Shown here: positions 8,210 through 16,628 of the stretch, piece after piece | Position numbering within the stretch: the first letter of the stretch is position 1 | Layout of the letters: each line of letters begins with the position of its first letter | From: Streptomyces poriferorum | GTDB taxonomy: Bacteria > Actinomycetota > Actinomycetes > Streptomycetales > Streptomycetaceae | Assembly: GCF_019399235.1 (NCBI RefSeq) | Contig: NZ_JAELVH010000053.1 | Coordinates: 1 to 40,350, forward strand | Length of the DNA: 40,350 nucleotides | Direction of reading: 5' to 3' | The notes under the pieces: generated by a model | What the model was told of the DNA's origin: nothing | Seen by the model: only the letters and a program-made list of their open reading frames with translations | The model's database searches: none | Position numbers and translations under genes: made by a program

Positions 8210-9921
8210 GCGACACCTCCCAGCGCCTCGCGCACCTGCGAGACGGTGAGCCACTCCTGCGGGGCGAGGATCTTGGCGATCTGCGGGGCGAACGCGGGCG
8301 AGGACACCACCACCTCCGGGGTCGGCCCGTCCGCGACGACCTCCCCGTCGGCGAGGATCACCACCCGGTGGGCCAGCTCGGCGGCCAGCTCCACGTCATG
8401 GGTGGCCAGCACGATCGCATGGCCCTCGGCCGCCAGCGTGCGCAGCACCCCGACGAGCCGGGCCTTCGCCGCGTAGTCCAGACCACGGGTCGGTTCGTCC
8501 AGGAGCAGCAGCGGGGGCCGGGCGGTGAGTACCAGCGCGAGCGCCAGGGCGAGCCGCTGCCCCTCGGACAGATCACGGGGATGGGTGGCGTCCGCCACAC
8601 CGGGCAGCAGCTCGGAGACCAGCGCCCGGCAGCTGCCCGGAGCGGCGCCCGCGTCGGCATCGGCCGCGGCGCACTCGGCGGCGACGGTGTCCGCGTACAG
8701 CAGGTCGCGGGGCTCCTGCGGTACGAGACCGACGCGGCGCACCATCTCGCGCGGCGTCGTCCGGTGCGGGGTGCGGCCGCCGACGAGCACGGTGCCGGAC
8801 GTCGGCTCGACCATGCCGACGAGGGCGGAGAGCAGGGTGGACTTGCCCGCACCGTTGCGGCCCATCAGGGCGACGGTCTCGCCGGGGGCGACGGTGAGCG
8901 TCACCCGGCGCAGCGCCTCGACGCGCCCGCGCCGCACCCCGAGGCGCTCGACGCGGGTCGTGGCGTCGGTGACGGGCTCGGGGGCCTCCTGCGGAGGCCG
9001 GGCGAACAGCCGGGCCAGGGCGGACCGCCGCGGCGCGGGGTGGTGAGCGGGCGCAGGCGGGGGAAGCTTCCCGGTTCCGCCACCGCCGACCGGTCCGGGC
9101 ACCGCGCCCTCCAGCCGCTCCCGCATCCCCGCGGCCCGCCGCCGGGCGTCGCGGACCGACAGCGGCAGCGGCTCCCAGCCGGCCAGCCGCCCCAGCGCCA
9201 CCACCGGCGGATGCACCGGAGAGACGGCCATCACCTCGGCGGGCGCCCCCATCACCGGGGCGGCCCCCGGCGACGGCAGCAGGACGACCTGGTCCGCGTA
9301 CTGGACCACGCGCTCCAGCCGGTGCTCCGCCATCAGGACCGTCGTCCCCAGGTCGTGGACGAGCCGTTGCAGCACCGCGAGGACCTCCTCCGCCGCCGCC
9401 GGGTCCAGCGCGGACGTCGGCTCGTCCAGCACCAGGACGCGGGGGTGCGGGGTCAGGACCGAGCCGATCGCGACGCGCTGCTGCTGGCCCCCGGACAGGG
9501 TGGCGATCGGCCGGTCGCGCAGCCCGGCGAGCCCCAGCAGATCCAGCGTCTCCTCGACCCTCCGCCGCATCACGTCCGGAGCCAGGCCCAGCGACTCCAT
9601 GCCGTACGCCAGCTCGTCCTCGACCGTGTCCGTCACGAAGTGGGAGAGCGGGTCCTGGCCCACGGTGCCGACCAGGTCGGCGAGCTCACGGGGCTTGTGG
9701 GTGCGGGTGTCCCGGCCGCCGACGGTGACCCGCCCGGTCAGCCGGCCGCCGGTGAAGTGCGGCACGAGCCCCGACACCGCACCCAGCAAAGTCGACTTGC
9801 CGACCCCGGAAGGCCCGACGAGCAGCACCAGCTCACCCTCGGGAACGGTCAGGTCGACGCCCGACAGGGTGGGGCGGTCCACGCCCTCGTACTGCACCGA
9901 AACATCGTCGAACCGGATCAC
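8206..9921 (-). CDS. ECF transporter ATPase, two fused ABC domains
   Basis: One 571-residue protein carries both energising ATPases of an ECF importer. Domain 1 has Walker A GPSGVGKST (36-44), signature LSGGQQQ and Walker B VLVLDEPTSALD. A proline-rich linker (around PPPAPAHHPAP) follows. Domain 2 has Walker A GRNGAGKST, a variant signature LSEGQRLALA and Walker B LLLLDEPTRGLD with a downstream ATHD switch histidine. GTG at 9921 follows a GAGGAG site and overlaps the T-component stop by four bases. A much longer open frame continues upstream but is antisense-like noise from the neighbouring genes. The fusion is the usual EcfA1-EcfA2 pairing in one chain. Confidence 0.93.
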   Translation of the reverse strand: MIRFDDVSVQYEGVDRPTLSGVDLTVPEGELVLLVGPSGVGKSTLLGAVSGLVPHFTGGRLTGRVTVGGRDTRTHKPRELADLVGTVGQDPLSHFVTDTVEDELAYGMESLGLAPDVMRRRVEETLDLLGLAGLRDRPIATLSGGQQQRVAIGSVLTPHPRVLVLDEPTSALDPAAAEEVLAVLQRLVHDLGTTVLMAEHRLERVVQYADQVVLLPSPGAAPVMGAPAEVMAVSPVHPPVVALGRLAGWEPLPLSVRDARRRAAGMRERLEGAVPGPVGGGGTGKLPPPAPAHHPAPRRSALARLFARPPQEAPEPVTDATTRVERLGVRRGRVEALRRVTLTVAPGETVALMGRNGAGKSTLLSALVGMVEPTSGTVLVGGRTPHRTTPREMVRRVGLVPQEPRDLLYADTVAAECAAADADAGAAPGSCRALVSELLPGVADATHPRDLSEGQRLALALALVLTARPPLLLLDEPTRGLDYAAKARLVGVLRTLAAEGHAIVLATHDVELAAELAHRVVILADGEVVADGPTPEVVVSSPAFAPQIAKILAPQEWLTVSQVREALGGVA

Positions 9922-11114
9922 ACCTGCTCCTCGAAGCCTGTGGGGGAAGGCGGGACGGGCGAGCCCGTGGGAGAGGGCGGGACGGGCGCGACCACCGCCG
10001 GCAGCAGCCCGATCAGCACCGCGGCGGCCGGCCACAGCGGCAGCACCGGCGCGGTCAGCGGTACGACACCGGGGTGCAGCGCCACCGGATCCGCACTGCC
10101 CGCCCAGATCATCGCCACCGCGACCGCCGCACCGGACGCCGCGACCAGCCAGGCCCGCACCCCCCACCGGTCGGGCCGGTAGCGGGTCCGTACCGAACGC
10201 GCCCCGCCGAGCCGCAGCCCGGCCATCGCCGCGGCGAGGCCGGCGATCAGCAGCGGCAGCCCGTACACCGCGCCCTGCGCGGCGAGCAGCCCGTACGTAC
10301 CGGCGCAGACGCCCAGGAGTCCGCCGAGCGTGAGGACGTTCGTGGTGTGCCGGACCGCGGCCGGGACCCGCGCGGTGCGGCCGTAGCCGCGGGCGTCCAT
10401 CGAGGCAGCCACCGCGACCGACCGCTCCAGCGCGCCCTCCAGCACCGGCAGCCCGATCTGGAGGACGGCCCGCACCCCGCCGGTCGGCCGGCCGCGCAGC
10501 CGCCGGGCGGTGCGCAGCCGCATCACGTCGGCGACCATGTTCGGTGCGAACGTCATCGCGACGACGACGGCGACCCCGGCCTCGTACAGCGCCCCGGGCA
10601 GCGACTTCAGCAGCCGGGCCGGGTTCGCGAGGGAGTTCGCCGCGCCGACACAGATCAGCAGAGCGGCCAGCTTCGCCCCGTCGTACAGCGCGAACAGCAA
10701 CTGCTCGGCGGTGACCCGGCCGCCGATGCGGACGCCCTTCGCCCACTCGGGCAGCGGCACCTCGGGCAACGTGAAGACGAGATGCGTGCCGGGGATCGGG
10801 GAGCCGAGGAAGGCGGAGAAGAGCAGCCGTACACCGATGACGAACAGCCCGATCTTGATGAACGCCCCGTAGGACCGGGCCCACGGCGCGTCCGTGCGGC
10901 GCGCGGCCACGACGTACCCCGCCACGCCGACCAGCAGGCCGAGCAGCAGCGGGTTGGTGGTCCGGGACGCGGCGGTCGCGAGCCCGAGGGCCCACAGCCA
11001 CCAGGCACCGGCGGGCAGTGCGTTGCTCCGGGAGGCAGCGGGCGCGCGCCAGGCACGGACCCGGTCCACCGGTGCGCCCGCGGTTTCCGCGGGCGCGCTC
11101 GTCGAGCCGGTCAT
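9918..11114 (-). CDS. ECF transporter transmembrane (T) component, CbiQ/EcfT family
   Basis: This 398-residue coupling protein has an N-terminal helix group (WWLWALGLATAASR, then TNPLLLGLLVGVAGYVV), amphipathic coupling helices with the conserved ARG-type motif in AASMDARGYG (around 245), and further helices after it, making it longer than a minimal EcfT. It links the S component to the fused ATPase. ATG at 11114 overlaps the SCO2322-type gene's stop (ATGA), and its own stop overlaps the ATPase start. The C-terminus contains a doubled VPPSPTG(S/F) peptide encoded by a 27-base tandem repeat. Operon order T, A-A, S under a B12 riboswitch supports corrinoid transport. Confidence 0.9.
   Translation of the reverse strand: MTGSTSAPAETAGAPVDRVRAWRAPAASRSNALPAGAWWLWALGLATAASRTTNPLLLGLLVGVAGYVVAARRTDAPWARSYGAFIKIGLFVIGVRLLFSAFLGSPIPGTHLVFTLPEVPLPEWAKGVRIGGRVTAEQLLFALYDGAKLAALLICVGAANSLANPARLLKSLPGALYEAGVAVVVAMTFAPNMVADVMRLRTARRLRGRPTGGVRAVLQIGLPVLEGALERSVAVAASMDARGYGRTARVPAAVRHTTNVLTLGGLLGVCAGTYGLLAAQGAVYGLPLLIAGLAAAMAGLRLGGARSVRTRYRPDRWGVRAWLVAASGAAVAVAMIWAGSADPVALHPGVVPLTAPVLPLWPAAAVLIGLLPAVVAPVPPSPTGSPVPPSPTGFEEQV
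9937..9990. repeat. Two 27-base tandem copies in the 3' end of the T-component gene
   Basis: The units at 9937-9963 and 9964-9990 are imperfect tandem copies. They encode a nine-residue repeat centred on PVPPSPTG in the protein's cytoplasmic tail. The unit length is a multiple of three, so the frame is kept. Confidence 0.75.
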
Positions 11115-11833
11115 CCGCGGCGGCGGCGGGCCTGCGCGACTGCGGCGATACCGAGGAGCAGGACGGCACCGACCCCGGCGAGGACCCCGGCGGACGGCCC
11201 GCCGCCGTCCGCACCGTCGCCGCCGGTGGCGACGCCGGCCGACGTGGGCGCGGAGGCGTCGGCCGTGGCGGTCCTGCCGCCACCCGAGTCCTGGGCCACC
11301 TGCTCACCGCAGCCGGAGCCCGGATAGCCGGAGATCGCGCAGAGCAGCGCGTCACTGCCGTACCGCAGCGGCTTGGCCACGGAGGCGAGGGCCTCCGCGC
11401 TGCTCGCGTCCTTCGGGACCTGCGCGCACGCGGTGCGCAACGCCGGCGGCGTCTCCCCGTCCGGGGCGTCGGTGGCCGTACCGGGGTCGATGACGAGCGC
11501 GACCCGCTTGCGGCCGTCCTCGGCGGGCGTGTCCGCGCAGATCTTCGCGAAGTCGGGGGAGTGGCGCGGCTTGGCCGCGTCCTGCGAGTCCGCACTGACG
11601 GCGAACCGGAAGCCCTGCACCGAGCCGTCGTCCGGCCGGACCAGCGACGGCCCCTGGGTGGCATACGCCCACCCGCTGCCGGAGCCCTCCCAGAACGACC
11701 AGTAGCGGTAGCCCGCCGCCTGGGCCGTGCCCGTACCGAGCACGGCCAGGACGGCGCCCAGGACGACCAGCAGTACGGTGGCCCGTCCGGCGCGTGCGCT
11801 CTTCCGGCCCGAGGCCGCCCGACAGCTCCTCAC
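11111..11833 (-). CDS. SCO2322 family exported, membrane-anchored protein
   Basis: The 240-residue protein has an N-terminal signal (ATVLLVVLGAVLAVLG, cleavage near AQA at about 40), a compact extracellular domain beginning YRYWSFWEGSGSGWAY with PDDGSVQGFRF, a Gly/Thr/Ser-rich linker and a C-terminal helix GVLAGVGAVLLLGIAAVAQ followed by basic ARRRR. It is therefore held on the outer face of the membrane. GTG at 11833 overlaps the previous gene's stop by four bases. The family has no established function that I know of. Its co-transcription with the alpha-toroid protein and ECF subunits under a cobalamin riboswitch suggests a role in capturing the vitamin. The W-x-Y ... dG ... f pattern faintly recalls the small beta domain of transcobalamins (DUF4430); this is inference only. 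Confidence 0.85.
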   Translation of the reverse strand: MRSCRAASGRKSARAGRATVLLVVLGAVLAVLGTGTAQAAGYRYWSFWEGSGSGWAYATQGPSLVRPDDGSVQGFRFAVSADSQDAAKPRHSPDFAKICADTPAEDGRKRVALVIDPGTATDAPDGETPPALRTACAQVPKDASSAEALASVAKPLRYGSDALLCAISGYPGSGCGEQVAQDSGGGRTATADASAPTSAGVATGGDGADGGGPSAGVLAGVGAVLLLGIAAVAQARRRRG

Positions 11834-13089
11834 AGCTGCTGGTTCTTGCGGCGGCCGCTGATCAGGAACCCGGCGCCGGCGCCGACGGCGAGTCCGATCC
11901 CGACGAACCACCAGACACCGCCGATGCCGTCCCCGTCGCCGCTGTCCTTCTTCTCCTCCTCGGTGGCGCTCGCCGTCGGCTTCTTGTCGGTGGAGGGCGC
12001 GGGCCCCGTCGCGTTCAGCTGGGCGACGAGGTCGGCGCCGCCGAAGTCGTGGACGTCGGTGCCGGTGGCGTGGGCGGCCATGACGAGCTGCGCGTAGGCG
12101 GCGGGGCCGTTCTCCTTCGCCCAGCCCGCGGAGTTCTCCTCGAGCCACTTCACGGACGCGGCGGCCTTGTCCTTGTGGCCGGCCGCGGACAGGGCGACGA
12201 CCGCGTCGGCGGTGTTGCCGAAGTCGGGCTGCGGGGCGCTGTCCTCGGCGCCGGGCATCGGCGGCGAGTCGAGGTGGCCCGTCTTTTTGAGGGCCCCGGC
12301 GAGGTAGTAGGCGCCGTTCTGGGCCGCCTGCTCCGGCTTGAGGTCGTCACCCCCGGTGCAGGCGGGGTCCTTCACCGCGGCGTTGTTGCCGACGACGAGC
12401 CCCTTGCCGAGCGAGCCGAGCACGGCGGCCGCGGTGGCGTCGCCGTTGGCGACGAGCTTGCCGGCCTTGTCGGGCTGGTACGCGAACGCGCCGCCGTCCT
12501 TGCCGCCGCAGGGAATGGCGAAGGTGAGCAGCGCGTCGTACGGCGTCCTGCCCTCGCTGTTCGTCACATCGTCGAGCTTCTCGCCGGCCCGGGCGAGGGC
12601 GCCGATCACGATCGAGGTGGAGTTCGCGTCACTCGGGCTGCCGGCGGTGTAGCCCCAGCCGCCGTCCTTGTTCTGTACGGACTTCAGCCAGGAGGCCCCG
12701 TGCTGCACGAGCTTCTCGTGCCCGCGGACCTCGTGCAGCGCCTGCACGGCGGCCGCCGTCGCATTGGTGTCGACCATGGTCTTGGCGTCGCAGCGCACGG
12801 TCGGGTCCGGCCGGTACGCGGGGAACGCCCCGCTGTCGCACTGCTGGCCGATCAGCCAGTCGACGGCCTCGTCGGCGGGCGAGACACCCACGGCCCGCTG
12901 CGAGGCGAAGGCCAGCGACTGCCGCCACACCCCGTCGTACGTCGGGTCCTTCGTGCCGTACAGCCCCGAGGGCAGAGCCACGGACGGCGAGGGGGAGGGG
13001 GACGGCGCGGCGACTGCGGCCGGGGCTGCGGCCACACAGAGCACGGTGGCGGTGGCGGCGAGCGCGGCTGCGCTGCGGCGTACGGTCAT
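11830..13089 (-). CDS. Exported, membrane-anchored alpha/alpha-repeat protein (prenyltransferase/squalene-oxidase repeat type)
   Basis: This 419-residue surface protein has a signal peptide (AAALAATATVLCVAAAPAAVAA), then repeated helical hairpins marked by the family signatures DAVDWLIGQQ-like, TNATAAAVQAL, GASWLKSVQNKDGGWGY and PDFGNTADAVVAL. This alpha/alpha toroid is shared by prenyltransferases, squalene cyclases and the vitamin-binding N-terminal domain of animal intrinsic factor and transcobalamin. No prenyltransferase metal site or cyclase DxDD motif was recognised. An acidic linker (ATEEEKKDSGDGDG) leads to a C-terminal helix and KNQQL end, with no LPxTG sorting motif. ATG at 13089 begins the signal peptide. 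It is the first gene after the cobalamin riboswitch, so a B12-binding surface role is more likely than catalysis. Confidence 0.85.
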   Translation of the reverse strand: MTVRRSAAALAATATVLCVAAAPAAVAAPSPSPSPSVALPSGLYGTKDPTYDGVWRQSLAFASQRAVGVSPADEAVDWLIGQQCDSGAFPAYRPDPTVRCDAKTMVDTNATAAAVQALHEVRGHEKLVQHGASWLKSVQNKDGGWGYTAGSPSDANSTSIVIGALARAGEKLDDVTNSEGRTPYDALLTFAIPCGGKDGGAFAYQPDKAGKLVANGDATAAAVLGSLGKGLVVGNNAAVKDPACTGGDDLKPEQAAQNGAYYLAGALKKTGHLDSPPMPGAEDSAPQPDFGNTADAVVALSAAGHKDKAAASVKWLEENSAGWAKENGPAAYAQLVMAAHATGTDVHDFGGADLVAQLNATGPAPSTDKKPTASATEEEKKDSGDGDGIGGVWWFVGIGLAVGAGAGFLISGRRKNQQL

Positions 13090-13194
13090 GGCGGGCGGGG
13101 CCTCTCCTGGGGGAACCGGGCACAGGCACACACAGGCACCAGGCTCCGGCTCCGTATACCTCGACGGTGCCGGCCGCCGGGGGGGTCCCGACGG

Positions 13195-13325
13195 CGCGAG
13201 CCGGTCACGACACGGACAGGGCATTCCGACTCCCGCCCTCGCGGGCGGTTACGGCTGCGGGTCAGCGCCGGATTCGCACCGGCTTCCCCCTGAACGGACA
13301 TGATGACGACCAGCCCACTCTACCG
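13195..13325 (-). ncRNA. Cobalamin riboswitch
   Basis: On the minus strand the invariant core is plain: GGGAAGCCGGTGCGAATCC, then GGCGCTGACCCGCAGCCG, GTAA, and a GGGCGGGAGTCGGAATGCC arm typical of actinobacterial B12 aptamers. It lies about 110 bases upstream of the ATG at 13089 and on the same strand as the five-gene ECF operon, so cobalamin should shut the operon off. A complementary GGCACC/GGTGCC pair further downstream (around 13133-13170) could belong to the expression platform. The aptamer outer limits are approximate. Confidence 0.95.
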
Positions 13326-13459
13326 GGCGGGTCCCGGGCCCCCTCGGCGTGGGCGGCCGCCCTGGAGGACCGGCAGGCCACGGTGCCGGCATCCCGGCAG
13401 TCGCATCCGGGCGCGGCAAAGGGGATGAGGACCGGCCGGGGCCGTGCTTGCATGAGCCC

Positions 13460-14101
13460 ATGGTGTCCTCCGACCGCTTGCTCGCCTTCGCGGCGATGTC
13501 GTTCCTGCTGATCGTGATTCCGGGGCCCAGCGTCCTGTTCGTGATCGGGCGGGCCCTGGCGCAGGGCCGGCGCGCGGCGATGACGACGGTCGCCGGCAAC
13601 ACGGTGGGAGCCTTCCTGCTCGTCGTGGCCGTGGCCCTCGGAGTCGGGTCGATCGTGGAGCGTTCCGTCCTCGTCTTCACGGTGCTGAAGCTGGCCGGTG
13701 CCGCCTACCTGGTGTATCTGGGCGTCAAGGCGTGGCGGCAACGAGGCTCCCTGCGGGCCGCGTTCACCGGCGCGGAGAAGGCCGCGCAGGCCGGACTGCG
13801 CACGTTCTGGGAGGGGTTCGCAGTCGGTGTGGCCAACCCCAAGACCATGGTGTTCTTCGCCGCCGTGCTGCCGCAGTTCGCCGACCGCGCCCAGGGACAC
13901 ATCGCGGTTCAGATGCTGGTGCTCGGGCTGGTCTTCAACATCATCGCGCTGGCCTCGGACAGCCTGTGGGGCCTGCTCGCGGCAACCGGCCGGGACTGGT
14001 TCGCCCGCTCGCCCCGGCGCCTCTCACTCGTCGGCGGAATCGGCGGCGTCACGATGATCGGCCTCGGCGTCACCGTGGCCGTCACCGGACGCAAGGACTG
14101 A
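13460..14101 (+). CDS. LysE/RhtB family amino-acid exporter
   Basis: The polytopic membrane protein of 213 aa starts MVSSDRLLAFAAMSFLLIVIPGPSVLFVIGRAL. The PGPSVLFV motif in the first helix and GFAVGVANPKTMVFFAAVLPQF in the middle are diagnostic of LysE/RhtB exporters. Six hydrophobic segments are visible, ending in a helix at GGIGGVTMIGLGVTVAV. It is likely to export amino acids or related small metabolites. ATG at 13460 is chosen from the hydrophobic N-terminus; no strong ribosome site is visible and upstream in-frame starts run through non-conserved Gly/Pro-rich sequence. The gene is divergent from the riboswitch operon and converges on the glycosyltransferase gene. Confidence 0.88.
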   Translation: MVSSDRLLAFAAMSFLLIVIPGPSVLFVIGRALAQGRRAAMTTVAGNTVGAFLLVVAVALGVGSIVERSVLVFTVLKLAGAAYLVYLGVKAWRQRGSLRAAFTGAEKAAQAGLRTFWEGFAVGVANPKTMVFFAAVLPQFADRAQGHIAVQMLVLGLVFNIIALASDSLWGLLAATGRDWFARSPRRLSLVGGIGGVTMIGLGVTVAVTGRKD

Positions 14102-14115
14102 CCACCCGCGGCGCA

Positions 14116-16338
14116 TCAGCCCCGGGACGGCTTGGGCGCCGGGGTCCGCCGGGCCGGCGGGACGATCGCCGGGGCGGGGTCCTCGCCGAGGAAGAAGCGG
14201 CGTACGACGCGCTCGGCGGCGTGCCCGTCGTCGTACGGGCAGAAGCGCTCACGGAAGGCGCCGCGCAGCGCGGTGGCCTCCGCGCCGGACCAACGGCCGC
14301 TGCGGAAGGCGTCGATGAGCTCGTCCTCCGTGGTCGTGACGGTTCCGGGGGTCTCGCCCGGCCGGCCGGAGACGAGGTCGAACGTGACACCGCGGACCGC
14401 GTTGTAGACCTTCCAGTCGGAGGCGTCGATGACGATGGGGCGGTCGAGACCGGCGTAGTCGAAGATCAGGGACGAGTAGTCCGCGATGAGCGCGTCCGCC
14501 GCCAGGCAGAGGTCCTCGACGGACGGGTGGCCGGACACATCGATGACGCTGCCCTGCGCGGCGAGGTCGCTCAGCTGCGGGTTCGGCCGGTCGAGGCGGT
14601 GGGTGCGGACGAGCAGGACGAAGTCGTCGCCCAGGGCCTTCGCCACACGCTCCAGGTCGAACGTGGGGGTCCACTCCTTGTGGTGTTCGCGGTGGGTCGG
14701 CGCGTACAGCAGCGCGGTCCTGCCCGGTGCGATGCCCAGCCGGTCGCGGATGGCGGCGACGTCCTCGGCGGTCGAGGTGAAGAAGCGGTCGTTGCGCGGG
14801 TAGCCCACATCGAGCGGCTCGAACCTGCCGGGGTACACGCGCTCCCACTGCTCCGTGGAGTGCCGGTTGGAGGAGACGCTGAGGTCCCAGCGGTTCACCT
14901 GCTCCAGCAGACGGCCGAAGTCCATGCCCCGGGCGGCGGCGGGATACGCCTGCTGGTCCATGCCCATGCGCTTGAGCGGGGTGCCGTGGTGCGTCTGCAG
15001 ATGGACCTGCCCCGGGCGCTTGGCGATGTCGTCCGGGAAGGCGGCGTTGCTCACGAAGTAGGTGGCGCGAGCCGTCACCTCCGCGTAGCGGCGCGAGCCG
15101 GGCACGACGTGGTCGATGCCGGCGGGCACCTGGCCGGCGAGTTCCTGGCGGACCACCCAGACGCCGCGCACGTGCGGTGCCAGCTCCTTGGCCTTCTCGA
15201 AGACCGCGGCCGGGTTGCACGACGGCAGCAGGTTCTCGTACGAGGTGTAGACGGCGAGGTTCGGATCCAGCGGGCGCCGGCGCTGGAACGTGGACAGCCT
15301 CGTGGTCGCGTGCCTGCCGACCCGGCTGGTGGCCCCGAGGACCTTCCTCGGTCCGGCCCGCTTGACCCGGGCGGCGAACTCCGTCGCCTGGTAGGCGCGG
15401 AAGGACCGCTTGGCCAGGGCGCGCATGTGCACCCCCATCGTTCCGCCGGGCAGCGTGAAGCCGGCGGGGATGTGCGCGGCGTAGAAGTCCGCGGTACGGG
15501 CGAAGTAGTCCTTGCGGTCGGCGGGCCTGACGCGCTCGGAGCGCTTGAGCGAGAACAGCATGTGGTGAATGGCACGCTCGAACAGCATCGGCTTGGACCA
15601 GGCCAGTTCGGGGCGCTCGTCGAGGAAGGCGAACAGGCCCTCGTACTGCTCGAAGATGTCGAAGTGCTTGCGGCCCGGCGTCTTCGTGATCGCGCCGTGG
15701 CGGCGCTGGCGGTATTCGACGCCGACCCTGTTCAGGCAGCCGATGCGCTCGGCCGTGACCATCGCCATCTGGGTGACCGGCGCGTCCTCGTACAGGCCGG
15801 GCGCGTACTGGAAGCCCTGCTCCAGGAAGAACTCGCGGCGGAACGCCTTGTTCCAGGCCACCAGGAAGAGGTGGACGTACTCGGGCCGGTCCTGGAGGCG
15901 GAAGACGTCCGTGCCCGCCCGCTCGAACAGCTCCGTGGACTGGCTGGGGCCGCCCCTGCCGTGCCAGAAGGTGCGGATGTGGTCGAAGACGAGGATGTCC
16001 AGGTCCCCGACCGCGTCGAGCCGGGTGGCCAGCGCCTGCAGCAGGCCGGGGGTGTAACTGTCATCACTGTCGAGGAAGAGGACGTAGTCGCCCGTCGCGC
16101 GCTGGAGTCCGGCGTTGCGCGCCTGGCCCAGCCCCACGTTCTGGGGCAGGTGCACGGCCTGGACGCGAGCGTCGCGGGCGGCGTACTCGTCGATGATCTC
16201 ACCGCAGGAGTCCGGTGAGCAGTCGTCGACGGCGATCACCTCGATGTCCCGGAACGACTGCCCGAGGACGGAGTCCAGGCACTCGTGGAGGTATCCCTGG
16301 ACCTTGAACACGGGGATCACAACACTGAAACGAGGCAT
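14116..16338 (-). CDS. Bifunctional GT2 glycosyltransferase / CDP-glycerol glycerophosphotransferase
   Basis: The 740-residue enzyme probably builds teichoic-acid-type wall polymers at the inner membrane face. An N-terminal GT-A domain (1 to about 230) has SVVIPVFK, VDDCSPD (38-44) and the nucleotide-sugar DxD-type FLDSDDS (89-95). A helical linker leads to a C-terminal glycerophosphotransferase domain (about 340-710) with HHGTPLKRMG, YPRNDRFF, LYAPTHREH and DALIADYSSLIFDYAGLDRP, the standard motif set of TagF/TagB-type enzymes. ATG at 16338 has GGAG eight bases upstream; the ATG 21 bases further out is less likely. It is divergent from a large membrane protein gene with about 290 bases between them. 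Confidence 0.92.
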   Translation of the reverse strand: MPRFSVVIPVFKVQGYLHECLDSVLGQSFRDIEVIAVDDCSPDSCGEIIDEYAARDARVQAVHLPQNVGLGQARNAGLQRATGDYVLFLDSDDSYTPGLLQALATRLDAVGDLDILVFDHIRTFWHGRGGPSQSTELFERAGTDVFRLQDRPEYVHLFLVAWNKAFRREFFLEQGFQYAPGLYEDAPVTQMAMVTAERIGCLNRVGVEYRQRRHGAITKTPGRKHFDIFEQYEGLFAFLDERPELAWSKPMLFERAIHHMLFSLKRSERVRPADRKDYFARTADFYAAHIPAGFTLPGGTMGVHMRALAKRSFRAYQATEFAARVKRAGPRKVLGATSRVGRHATTRLSTFQRRRPLDPNLAVYTSYENLLPSCNPAAVFEKAKELAPHVRGVWVVRQELAGQVPAGIDHVVPGSRRYAEVTARATYFVSNAAFPDDIAKRPGQVHLQTHHGTPLKRMGMDQQAYPAAARGMDFGRLLEQVNRWDLSVSSNRHSTEQWERVYPGRFEPLDVGYPRNDRFFTSTAEDVAAIRDRLGIAPGRTALLYAPTHREHHKEWTPTFDLERVAKALGDDFVLLVRTHRLDRPNPQLSDLAAQGSVIDVSGHPSVEDLCLAADALIADYSSLIFDYAGLDRPIVIDASDWKVYNAVRGVTFDLVSGRPGETPGTVTTTEDELIDAFRSGRWSGAEATALRGAFRERFCPYDDGHAAERVVRRFFLGEDPAPAIVPPARRTPAPKPSRG

Positions 16339-16508
16339 GCGGGGAACTCCAGATGACATACAGGTTATCGGGGTCGAACACGAAGACTACCGACCCGGGC
16401 GACGCCTCCGTACGTGCGCTCTCCCCGTCGCCCGGAGTGGGCCGGGGCTAGCGGACCGTGGCCTTCCGGGTGCGCCGGTGCCGCGCGCGGGTGACTAATC
16501 ATTCCGGT

Positions 16509-16537
16509 TTGTCCTGGGAGTCCGGTACCTATAGATT
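16509..16537 (+). promoter_or_regulatory. Promoter of the polytopic membrane protein gene
   Basis: TTGTCC (16509-16514) and TAGATT (16532-16537) are spaced by 17 bases, a good fit to the vegetative sigma consensus of Streptomyces. The start codon lies about 90 bases downstream. Confidence 0.6.
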
Positions 16538-16628
16538 CCCGCCGTGCCGTCCCTTTGGCTGGTGTCTTCCGGCTCGCAGCCGAGCGACGACGCGACCCGT
16601 CATCACCGACTGGGAGGGCCCCGCCCGC

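Noticed and set aside
9922..11664. N-terminal extension of the ECF ATPase frame
   Set aside because: The extension is Arg/Pro/Thr-rich noise overlapping the T component and SCO2322 genes in another frame; GTG 9921 with GAGGAG is the real start.
11830..11910. Sortase LPxTG anchor on the toroid surface protein
   Set aside because: The C-terminal helix is present but no LPxTG-like pentapeptide precedes it; a simple membrane anchor is assumed.
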